From positions 310,001 through 374,000 of the forward strand of contig NZ_LAQO01000001.1 in NCBI RefSeq assembly GCF_000971975.1: DNA of 64,000 nucleotides. The letters run 5' to 3'. Position numbers and translations under genes: made by a program. The notes below the pieces were generated by a model, which was not told the origin of the DNA, searched no databases, and was given only the letters and a program-made list of their open reading frames with translations. This document shows positions 51,976-59,678 of this stretch, one piece after another. Every line of letters starts with the position of its first letter. Positions within the stretch are counted from its first letter, which is position 1. The DNA comes from Paenibacillus algorifonticola (lineage in GTDB: Bacteria > Bacillota > Bacilli > Paenibacillales > Paenibacillaceae).

Positions 51976-52320
51976 GCTTGCCCCGTCACCATGCTTTCTC
52001 CAAATGTGTTTGTCATATATCTTAACACAAGCATAAACAACTGTCGCCATTTCAAGGCAGGCAAAACTTGTTTTACACTTTGATAACTGCAGCTGACATG
52101 TAAAATAACCGTTCTCTAAGCCAAGAACGGCTGTTTCTTTACACCTATACAACTGCTCCATATAACGAAAAATAGCGAATAATAGAGAAAAACAGAGAAA
52201 TACATCGAAAACTAGATATAACATATATTTCTTTATATATGTTATAATTCCAATTGTTATTCAGGCATCCACAGTTTGACTCTCATTTTCATTCCACTTT
52301 TAGGAGAAAAGAGGAATTCG
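51976..52320. other. Intergenic region between HemD-like and AraC genes
   Basis: 345 bp. It holds a CCGTTCT/AGAACGG hairpin (52109-52130) with a T-rich tail, the AT-rich dyad at 52217-52246 and the AraC ribosome site. No other gene seen. Confidence 0.5.
52217..52246. promoter_or_regulatory. AT-rich dyad upstream of AraC gene
   Basis: TATAACATATAT pairs with ATATATGTTATA (12-bp exact inverted repeat, 6-bp loop), overlapping plausible -10 sequences for both directions. Probable operator; an autoregulation site of the divergent AraC protein is possible. Confidence 0.55.
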
Positions 52321-53169
52321 ATGCAGGAAGCATTAGACACAGGCAGCACCCACAACGAGCTCCCCCTATTGATTACCGGATCTGGAAGCGTTACCGTCAC
52401 TGAGCCTGAGCGTTGCCCTGGGGGCAGCCCTGATTACAAAATCGTAAACTGCGTAGGAGGCACAGGCCGCCTTGTTTTTCAAGAACGGGAAATTCAGCTG
52501 CAGGAAGGCGTCGCCATTCTTTATTTTTCCCACACCGCTTCTATATCCTGCGAAATTAGTGAAACGCTCAGCATTAAATATTTAACCTTTACCGGTTATT
52601 TGCTGCCAGCATTTTTGCAAGCCTTACATATCGCGAACCTTTCCGTATTTCGGCTAGATCCCGCTCCGCAAATGCTCATTGACGAAATTATTTTAAGCCA
52701 GCAATCCACCCGTCAGGAGCGTGTTTTTACCGGATCAGCACTCTTGTATATGCTGCTTATCAAGCTGAAGCTCTCCAAGGACCTTTACCTCGTTCCTGAA
52801 CGCAAGGAGCATACACCGAGGCTGTCCAGCATCCTGACCTATATTAAACAAAACTATCATCTCGACATTTCCCTATCCATGCTGGCCGGGCAGCTTTACA
52901 TCACCGAGCAGCATTTGAATCGCATGTTCAAAAAAGAATACGCGATGACCCCGCTCGATTTTCTAACCCGCTACCGACTGCTCAAGGCAAAAGAAATGCT
53001 CATTCATGAGGATTCCATGACAGCCAACGACATTGCCAAGGCAGTCGGTTTTAACAGCGCGAGTTATTTTGGCTCCGTGTTCAAAAAGCATGAAGGCTGC
53101 TCGCCCATGGTGCTGCGCAAAAGCTACAAAGCTTCTAAATCGAATTCGGCGATTGAGGCAAGCCGCTGA
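52321..53169 (+). CDS. AraC-family transcriptional regulator
   Basis: 282 aa from ATG 52321 (GAGG 6 nt upstream; the frame opens at 52276). N-terminal cupin-like sensor, C-terminal HTH pair (ISLSMLAGQLYITEQHLNRM, MTANDIAKAVGFNSASYFGS). Divergent from the HemD-like gene with a dyad between them. Its 3' end overlaps the convergent HAD gene by 46 bp, so each transcript is antisense to the other there. Confidence 0.88.
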   Translation: MQEALDTGSTHNELPLLITGSGSVTVTEPERCPGGSPDYKIVNCVGGTGRLVFQEREIQLQEGVAILYFSHTASISCEISETLSIKYLTFTGYLLPAFLQALHIANLSVFRLDPAPQMLIDEIILSQQSTRQERVFTGSALLYMLLIKLKLSKDLYLVPERKEHTPRLSSILTYIKQNYHLDISLSMLAGQLYITEQHLNRMFKKEYAMTPLDFLTRYRLLKAKEMLIHEDSMTANDIAKAVGFNSASYFGSVFKKHEGCSPMVLRKSYKASKSNSAIEASR

Positions 53170-53768
53170 TCAAAATTTAAAAATTCCAAATCCCTCGTCA
53201 CTTCATTAGGCACCACGATACAGCGGATGCCAGCCGCCTTCGCAGCTTTCAAGCCATTTGGCGAATCTTCAAAGACGATGGCTTCTGAGGCATCAATGCC
53301 AAGCCGTGCCAGCGTCAGCTGATACAGCTCCGGATCAGGCTTTACCCGCCCCACATCTTCAGAGGTATGGATCACATCGAATGCTTCAAAGATGCCGAGC
53401 TTCTTCAAGTAGCTGTGAACCCAGTCACGGGTAGAGCTCGAAGCAACCGCAAGGTGCAGATTTCGCTGCTTCACGCTCGCCAGCAGCTCCGCAACTCCAG
53501 GCAATAGCCCAGCTTCGCCAATGTAAACGGCATATTTTTGCTCAGACAGCTCTTTAATATGGTCATGGTCAATCGGCGTTTGCAGCGCTTCCTCCAAATA
53601 ATGAAAAGGATTGAATTCGTCGAAGTTCGTGCCTACATTGCGGGACCATAGGCTAAGCGACAGCTCTACGCCATGCTCCTGATAAATGTCCCGAAAAGCG
53701 TAATACCAAGGTGTCTCGGTATCCATAATCAAGCCGTCGAAATCAAAAATGATCGCTTTCAGACTCAT
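53124..53768 (-). CDS. HAD-superfamily phosphatase (beta-phosphoglucomutase-like)
   Basis: 214 aa. HAD subfamily IA: motif I FDFDGLIMDTE (nucleophile Asp near residue 9), four-helix cap, motif II VASSST, motif III/IV RVKPDPELY and FEDSPNGLKAAKAAG. It removes phosphate from, or isomerises, a small sugar phosphate. Last in a run of six leftward genes; gap of 68 bp to the DUF1349 gene. The tail overlaps the AraC gene. Confidence 0.88.
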   Translation of the reverse strand: MSLKAIIFDFDGLIMDTETPWYYAFRDIYQEHGVELSLSLWSRNVGTNFDEFNPFHYLEEALQTPIDHDHIKELSEQKYAVYIGEAGLLPGVAELLASVKQRNLHLAVASSSTRDWVHSYLKKLGIFEAFDVIHTSEDVGRVKPDPELYQLTLARLGIDASEAIVFEDSPNGLKAAKAAGIRCIVVPNEVTRDLEFLNFDQRLASIAEFDLEAL

Positions 53769-53836
53769 CGCTACTATCAGCTACCTTTCCTGCTTTTACT
53801 TGCAGCTTACCGCCAGCGACTTTCAGCTTGCAGCTG

Positions 53837-54430
53837 CTAAAATCGGCTTTCCTCATTCGGCTCGGTGAGATGGACAAAGCTGAAGTCGGCCCTGCTGCCG
53901 CTGCCTTTCGGAGATTGCGCAACGACGCCGACCTTTACTTCATCCGGCGTACGCATGCCGAAATAACGGATCAGCCTCCAATCCTCGCCATCAGGCGAAT
54001 AATAGAAGGACACACAGTCCTCTACTTTATTGATTCGCAAATAAGGATTGTCCGACTGGATCTCTTCCGAGTTGCAATCATCTGACCAGCCGTCCTTGGT
54101 GACGACCGAGACGATCGAGGCTGCCCGCCCATTAAATTCAAAGCATAATTTGCACCAATTGTCGCTATCGACGTACAGCATAAGGCATCCAGAGTCATAC
54201 TGCTGCTTCATCTCCACCGTCAGCCTTGCCGTCAATTCGAAGGAGCGCTTGACCGGAGCGTACAGGAAAGGAGCGGAGCTGGCAAAATGCTTGCCTGAAG
54301 GATCGCAGAAAAAATCCGCCTCCGGTGGTGCCTCAATGATCACGCCGCCCTGCTCTGTGAATTGCCACTGCGGCGGTTCGTTAATCCAAGCCAGTGTATC
54401 GCGTGTTTCATGATTTAATACATTAATCAT
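53837..54430 (-). CDS. DUF1349 domain protein
   Basis: 197 aa, start behind GGGAGGGG. A beta-sandwich of the DUF1349 (concanavalin-like) type: LAWINEPPQWQFTEQGGVII, FFCDPSGKHFASSAPFLYAP, CLMLYVDSDNWCKLCFEFNG, SFYYSPDGEDWRLIRYFGM. No signal peptide, so cytoplasmic. Members bind or act on carbohydrates in uncertain ways. Fifth gene of the six-gene run. Confidence 0.82.
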   Translation of the reverse strand: MINVLNHETRDTLAWINEPPQWQFTEQGGVIIEAPPEADFFCDPSGKHFASSAPFLYAPVKRSFELTARLTVEMKQQYDSGCLMLYVDSDNWCKLCFEFNGRAASIVSVVTKDGWSDDCNSEEIQSDNPYLRINKVEDCVSFYYSPDGEDWRLIRYFGMRTPDEVKVGVVAQSPKGSGSRADFSFVHLTEPNEESRF

Positions 54431-54509
54431 TAATTACCCCTCCCTAGCCATTTTCTGTATAACCATTCGACCTCTTTAGCAGAAAACCTTCTTTTGTCAT
54501 AAATGGTTA

Positions 54510-55754
54510 TTAGACATGATGGTTCGCTTTCATAACCTGCTGTTGCCTGGAAGGAAGCGGGAGGAAAAACACGACAGCCATGAGCACCATATACAGCGCA
54601 ACAATGACGGCGAACAGCAGCTTCGGATTATAGTTATAGATGAGTCCCGTCAAATAACCAGAGGGGATAGCAATAAGGGTCATGACCGTCTGTACGGCCG
54701 AAAACATATCTGCCTTCTCATGCGTGCCGAGGCGATTCATCAGCAGCGCATCCCGGTACGTTTGCAAAATAAACGTTCCTGCCGCCAATATAATAATCGT
54801 CAGCATGAGCAGCGGCACATTGCCGGAAGGAATAAAGAGCAGCAGCAAGGAGCCGGCGGTGCATAAGGCGATCGACAGACTAACGTATTTTTCATCCGAG
54901 CGCTGTTTCAGCCGAGGAATGACGACCAAGTATAGCACCATGACCGTCACCGCAGTGACGACTGGAATGTAGGAAATCGTCCAATCACCGAAATGCAGCT
55001 CCTCTTTGAAAAACACGACCTGAAAAAAATTCAGCTGCAAAATAAAATTGGACAGCACCGTTATCAAAATAATCGGGAACAGCCGGCGGGTATAGAACGC
55101 TTTGCCGAATAGACGCAGGCTGGCTCCCAAGCTTTTCAGCACCTTGGTCTGGCTATGTACCTCAATGAGCTCTTTGCCCGCCTCCGTCTCCTCCGTCAGC
55201 CTGTTCCTTACAATGAACATAATCGTCATCATCACGCCTCCGGCAAAATAAATGACGGCGAGTGTCTTCCCGATACCGAAATCGGCGATGACAAAGCCCG
55301 CTAGCGGTGTAAGCACGCCTGCTGCGGTAATAATCATATTCATGATGCCAAAAACTTTCGGTCGCTTTCGCTCCTCGACATCTTCAATAATGAGCAAATT
55401 GAACGACACGGTGACGAACTTGGACGTCGCATTTAATAAGTAGGCAATCATAAACAGCCAGAAGCTTTGCGAGAACGCCCAAATAAACATTGGAATGCTC
55501 CAGGCTACAATATCAAAAATGAGCGAGGTGCGCTTGCGGCCCAGCTTATTCGTAATCGACCCGGCAAATAATTGAAACACAAAAGCAAAATATAGGTTAA
55601 TGGAATTAATCAGCCCAATTTCAATATCGCTCAGTCCGGCATCCTTCATATAGAGCGGCGCATAAAACAAAACGATCGTTCCAGGAATCGCCCAGAGCGG
55701 CTCCAGAAAAATCGAATACCGCGGATTTTTTGGCAAATCGGCAAGCAGCTTCAT
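54510..55754 (-). CDS. Major facilitator superfamily transporter
   Basis: 414 aa, about twelve membrane helices with a central cytoplasmic loop (TEETEAGKELIEVHSQTKVL). The signature between helices 2 and 3 reads AGSITNKLGRKRTSLIFDI. Substrate unknown; it may export the product or import the precursor of the surrounding six-gene run. Gap of 96 bp from the dehydrogenase gene. Confidence 0.88.
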   Translation of the reverse strand: MKLLADLPKNPRYSIFLEPLWAIPGTIVLFYAPLYMKDAGLSDIEIGLINSINLYFAFVFQLFAGSITNKLGRKRTSLIFDIVAWSIPMFIWAFSQSFWLFMIAYLLNATSKFVTVSFNLLIIEDVEERKRPKVFGIMNMIITAAGVLTPLAGFVIADFGIGKTLAVIYFAGGVMMTIMFIVRNRLTEETEAGKELIEVHSQTKVLKSLGASLRLFGKAFYTRRLFPIILITVLSNFILQLNFFQVVFFKEELHFGDWTISYIPVVTAVTVMVLYLVVIPRLKQRSDEKYVSLSIALCTAGSLLLLFIPSGNVPLLMLTIIILAAGTFILQTYRDALLMNRLGTHEKADMFSAVQTVMTLIAIPSGYLTGLIYNYNPKLLFAVIVALYMVLMAVVFFLPLPSRQQQVMKANHHV

Positions 55755-55850
55755 CTTTAAGGCTCATCCCCTCTTCTTCATGCGTCATTGCTGCGCGGCG
55801 CCCCGTAAGCCATTCGTCGCGCAGCCATAACGCCCTTGCCTTAACCTACA

Positions 55851-56882
55851 TTATGAAATAAGTGCCGTCTTCACGGAGGTCATCGCTCTTGGCGCGCCTG
55901 TACTCATGTCATAACCAATCGTTTCATTAAAAGCGCCTTCGTAGTCCTGCAGCTTTTTGGTTGAAGTGACCATATTTTCGAGCTCCGGCAAGCTTTGAGC
56001 AAACTTGAGCGCCGTGCTGATCATTTGATGAACCGCTACATCGCCAATGACATTTACCCCGTTATTAATAAAATCAGTCGGCTTAAACGATACTTCATAG
56101 CTGTCGTCATAGCCCATTGGAATAATTCTGCCGCCCTTGCCGATCAGTTCCAGAGCGACATGCAGCTGATTGCCGACCGCATCAATAATAATATCGAATT
56201 TATGGCCATTGTTAATTTCGAGCACTTTTTCAAGCGTCAGCTCCTGAGGATGGAACACATAATCAGCGATGTTCGCAGCGAAGCTTTTACGGTATTCATC
56301 CACCTCTGTGCCTACGGTCAGGCGGCCAAGCCGCTTGCCAACAAGCTGGCACAAGGAGCCAATCGCGCCGGAACCCAGCACCAGCACCGAATCGCTCGGT
56401 TTAACGCGGGCTTTCAAAAAGCTGTTGAGCACACAGCCCAGCGGCTCGACCATCATTGCCGCTTCCCAGCTCATCGTGTCAGGAATTTTGAACACATATC
56501 TTTCTTCGCCCGCATAATATTCCGCGAAAGTGCCGTGGATGGTCATGCCAACCTGATGATCCTCGAAATTTTCGCAGTAGCAGTGCAGCCCCTCACGGCA
56601 ATAGGAGCAAATGCCGCACGATTGGGTCGGATCAATGAGCACACGGTCGCCTACTTTAACGCTTCTTACTTTAGGGCCAACCTCAACGACGGTTCCAACC
56701 CCTTCATGCCCGATAATCGTGCCGGAATTGGCCGGAATTTTTCCTTTTACAATGTTAAGATCTGTTCCGCAAATGCCCGAGCCAAAAATTTTAACTTTGA
56801 CGCCTGTCGGCGACCCGATGGTCGGCTCCTCCATCTCCAGAAGTTCCACCTTGCGATAATCCTGATATACTAATGCTTTCAT
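55851..56882 (-). CDS. Zinc-dependent alcohol/polyol dehydrogenase
   Basis: 343 aa MDR protein. Catalytic Zn ligands in GICGTD and GHEGVG, structural Zn Cys quartet in CGICSYCREGLHCYC, cofactor loop VLGSGAIGSLC. It probably oxidises a sugar alcohol or reduces a keto sugar with NAD(P). AGGAGG upstream. Third in the run: 35 bp after the aminotransferase. Confidence 0.9.
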   Translation of the reverse strand: MKALVYQDYRKVELLEMEEPTIGSPTGVKVKIFGSGICGTDLNIVKGKIPANSGTIIGHEGVGTVVEVGPKVRSVKVGDRVLIDPTQSCGICSYCREGLHCYCENFEDHQVGMTIHGTFAEYYAGEERYVFKIPDTMSWEAAMMVEPLGCVLNSFLKARVKPSDSVLVLGSGAIGSLCQLVGKRLGRLTVGTEVDEYRKSFAANIADYVFHPQELTLEKVLEINNGHKFDIIIDAVGNQLHVALELIGKGGRIIPMGYDDSYEVSFKPTDFINNGVNVIGDVAVHQMISTALKFAQSLPELENMVTSTKKLQDYEGAFNETIGYDMSTGAPRAMTSVKTALIS

Positions 56883-56917
56883 TAACTTGCCTCCTCTTTC
56901 TATTCGTGAATAATAGG

Positions 56918-58189
56918 TTAAACTGCCGACTTGCTATGTTTATGTTCTTGTTTGCTCCACTCCAGCAAAACTTCCTTAAGCGACTCCTGTACGAGCAGCA
57001 GCTCCGCCTCCGAATGAGCATCCGAGAAGACGAAGAAGCCTTTCGTAAAAATCCCCTGCTGAGCGAGCCGCTTCATCATATAAGCGCGGAAGGGATCGCG
57101 GTAAAAGTCCTGCTCCGCCCGTGACCTAAGGCAGAAGCTCGCATAGGTGCCGTGCAGTGCCAGCTCCTCTGTCAGCCCCAGCGCATCCAGCTGAGCCTGC
57201 AGCTCTGCCATCAGCTTCTCGGTACCGCCGCGCCAGCTTGGCCAGCTTGGTGCCGCCTGCATCAGCTTCTCGCAGGCAATAAGCGCTGCCAGCGCGATCG
57301 TCTCGCTCGAATGGGCGCTGCTGAACTTGACCTGTCCACATAGCCGCATAATCGGCTCTGATCCCAGTACGACGCCCAGCGGCAGGCCATTCGCCAGCCC
57401 CTTCGACAAGCAAAGAATATCCGGCCACAGCCCGTATTCGCCTGCAGTCGCCTGCTTGCCCATTCTTGCGCCCGACGTTACCTCGTCGAATACGATTAGA
57501 ATGCTGTGGCGTGCGGCCAGCTCCATCACCTTTGCCAGCTCCTCGCGCTGCCACTCGCTGGGGCATAACACGATGCAGGCCAGCTGGTCGCCATGCCGGC
57601 GCACCTCGTCTTCGATCCGCCGCAGGCTTGCATGCGGAACCCAAACGGTACTATTGCGAATTTCCGCCGGAATCCCCATCGCTTCCGCATCTCCGCCGTA
57701 ATAGCCATACGCCGACCAGTCGCTCCAGCCGTGATAAGCCGTTGCCATCACCTTCGTCCTGCGGGTGTAGGCTCGTGCCAGCCGAACCGCGCCGCTAACC
57801 GCATCGGCTCCGCCTTTGCAGAAGCGCAGTGCCGCATAACGCTGCTCGAAGCGGGCGAGTATGAGCTCCGCTGCCGTCAGCTCCACATCAGCGGGCACTG
57901 AGAAGCTTGTCCCTTTGGCGAGCTGCTTTACAATCGCCGCTTGCACTTCCTCACGGGCATGTCCCCATGAGGCGGTGCCCATCGCCATCTCGCAATCGAG
58001 CCACTCATTGCCGTCGATATCGATAAATCTGGATTGTCTGGCTTCTACGCAGCAGATGGCCGTTTCGCCGGGGAATAAGCGCTCTGGCGTCTTTGCCAGC
58101 GTGCTGCATCCGCTCGGAATCAATTGCTGCACGCGCTCCAACCATTGCAGGCTTTGGGTAAACACCGCCTGCTCCTCTCTCGTCTTCAT
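56918..58189 (-). CDS. Class III PLP aminotransferase (GSA-aminomutase-like)
   Basis: 423 aa. Motifs: GCSTLAKTPERLFPG at the start, WLDCEMAMGTASWGHA, FCKGGADAVSGAVRLARAYT, cofactor Asp in LIVFDEVTSGARMG, Schiff-base Lys in LCLSKGLANGLPLG. Closest in style to glutamate-1-semialdehyde aminomutase, but such relatives also aminate keto sugars or keto acids in secondary pathways. GGAGGAG upstream. Paired with a Zn dehydrogenase it could turn a hydroxyl into an amine (oxidise, then transaminate). Confidence 0.9.
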   Translation of the reverse strand: MKTREEQAVFTQSLQWLERVQQLIPSGCSTLAKTPERLFPGETAICCVEARQSRFIDIDGNEWLDCEMAMGTASWGHAREEVQAAIVKQLAKGTSFSVPADVELTAAELILARFEQRYAALRFCKGGADAVSGAVRLARAYTRRTKVMATAYHGWSDWSAYGYYGGDAEAMGIPAEIRNSTVWVPHASLRRIEDEVRRHGDQLACIVLCPSEWQREELAKVMELAARHSILIVFDEVTSGARMGKQATAGEYGLWPDILCLSKGLANGLPLGVVLGSEPIMRLCGQVKFSSAHSSETIALAALIACEKLMQAAPSWPSWRGGTEKLMAELQAQLDALGLTEELALHGTYASFCLRSRAEQDFYRDPFRAYMMKRLAQQGIFTKGFFVFSDAHSEAELLLVQESLKEVLLEWSKQEHKHSKSAV

Positions 58190-58213
58190 GGTTTCTCCTC
58201 CATTTATCGCGTT

Positions 58214-59371
58214 CTAGCGCACCTTTGTTCCTGGCCAGCAGCTTTCGTAAATCCGGTCGATGGAGATGACATTGCCGTAGAGGTCAATGATCAAATCCTG
58301 TGCCCGGTGGGCGTGGCGCATTTCAATCCAGTAGCGATTTTCCAGCAGCCGCGTAAAGTTGTCTACTAGAAACAACAGACGGCTGCGGCTCTGAATGAGC
58401 TCCTTGCCCAGCACCTGCGGCAGCCAAATCGCCCCATTCGAGTTGAAGCGGTTCGAATAGTCATATACTTCTGTCAGCGTGGCGAACTCTGCCTCCCGAA
58501 GCTGGCTCCAGAACATGTCCGCGTCGCTGCGCACCTCAGCCAAATCGACGCCAATCATCGGCAGCGCCGCTGCTGCTGGATCCTGCTGCTCCAGATGCGA
58601 CTTCAGATGGTCAAACATGAACGGCCAAATATCAGCCTTGATGTCACTGCCCCATTTTTTCCAGAAGCGGGCCAGGTTGTTTTTGCGATTGAAGCTGCGG
58701 TGAATGCCGCTGCTGCGCTCCCAGTGATAGGCCAAAACCTCCGGATTAATGACGATGTCATAGCCGGCTGCCCGCGCTCTCATCTGGTAATCGAAATCCT
58801 CGTAGCCGTTGAAAAACTTTTCGTCGAGCAGCCCCACCTTCTCATACACCTCGCGCTTCATACCGAACATCGCGAATATGACGAGCTGTACGGAAAACGT
58901 CTGCTTCGGAATATCCATAGGGGAAGCGTTCAGGAAGAGATGACGGCCTATCGTATCCGCAAATGCAATGCCGCAATGCTGGACGCCGCCTGTCTGTGGA
59001 TACAGCAGCACGCCGCCCGCCATGCCGATCTCGTCGCTGCTGTCGAGCGTCTCGCTCATCAACTGCTGCCAATTGTGATTCAGGATCGTGTCGGAATCGA
59101 GAAAATAAATATATTGCCCCTGTGCAATTTTCAGCGCGCTATTAATAGAAACGGCGCATCCAAGCGGATAGTCGTGCTGCAAAATCTCCACCGTCACGCC
59201 TTCCTTGCACTCTGACTGAAGCTTGTCCAAATGCTGTCTGACTGCTGTGCCGGAACCGTCATTGATGAAGATAATCTGGGTGGATGGGCTTACTGTCCGC
59301 AGCAATGAATCCGTAAATAAGTTCAAAATGTTATAATCCTGGTTTACTGGCACAATAACTGTGTGTAGCAT
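58214..59371 (-). CDS. Family 2 glycosyltransferase
   Basis: 385 aa. GT-A fold: VIVPVNQDYNILNLFTDSLL, nucleotide-sugar metal motif in YIYFLDSDTILNH, acceptor-side KFFNGYEDFDYQMRARAAGY (the ED motif). No membrane helices. First gene of the six-gene run, 24 bp before the aminotransferase. Likely transfers a sugar to the product of the pathway or to a surface polymer. Confidence 0.9.
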   Translation of the reverse strand: MLHTVIVPVNQDYNILNLFTDSLLRTVSPSTQIIFINDGSGTAVRQHLDKLQSECKEGVTVEILQHDYPLGCAVSINSALKIAQGQYIYFLDSDTILNHNWQQLMSETLDSSDEIGMAGGVLLYPQTGGVQHCGIAFADTIGRHLFLNASPMDIPKQTFSVQLVIFAMFGMKREVYEKVGLLDEKFFNGYEDFDYQMRARAAGYDIVINPEVLAYHWERSSGIHRSFNRKNNLARFWKKWGSDIKADIWPFMFDHLKSHLEQQDPAAAALPMIGVDLAEVRSDADMFWSQLREAEFATLTEVYDYSNRFNSNGAIWLPQVLGKELIQSRSRLLFLVDNFTRLLENRYWIEMRHAHRAQDLIIDLYGNVISIDRIYESCWPGTKVR

Positions 59372-59678
59372 GTAATCTCCTCCACATGATTTATAGTTTC
59401 AATTTCGTTCGACGCCAGCTGCCCTCCCTTTATCCCGACTCGACTCTATCTAATTTTGGAATTTATGACGTGTGACTGGAATAGAATCTGGTTACAGTGT
59501 ATGTTTATGCACCTTGCTGTGTAAATCTCAACATCTGAACTCTATTAAATTTTGAACCTGTTCACTAGATTAGGCGGCAAATTTGACAAGGGGTTTTAAT
59601 TCGTTTTAACTAGAGATAACGGGTTTTTTAAGCAGAGAATCATTTCGCAAAATTCATATAGATCGGAGCTATTTCAAC
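59372..59678. other. Divergent promoter region, 307 bp
   Basis: Between the leftward six-gene run and the rightward ubiD-family gene. TTGACA (59583-59588), 17-bp spacer, TTAACT (59606-59611) is a candidate ubiD promoter. I could not place the leftward promoter. No gene seen. Confidence 0.45.

Noticed and set aside
51976..52224. N-terminal extension of the HemD-like protein
   Set aside because: Cys-rich, unlike the family, and overlapping the regulatory dyad; the internal ATG gives the family length.
55995..56873. 292-codon rightward open frame
   Set aside because: Antisense to the zinc dehydrogenase gene, whose Zn motifs are clear; no start signal.
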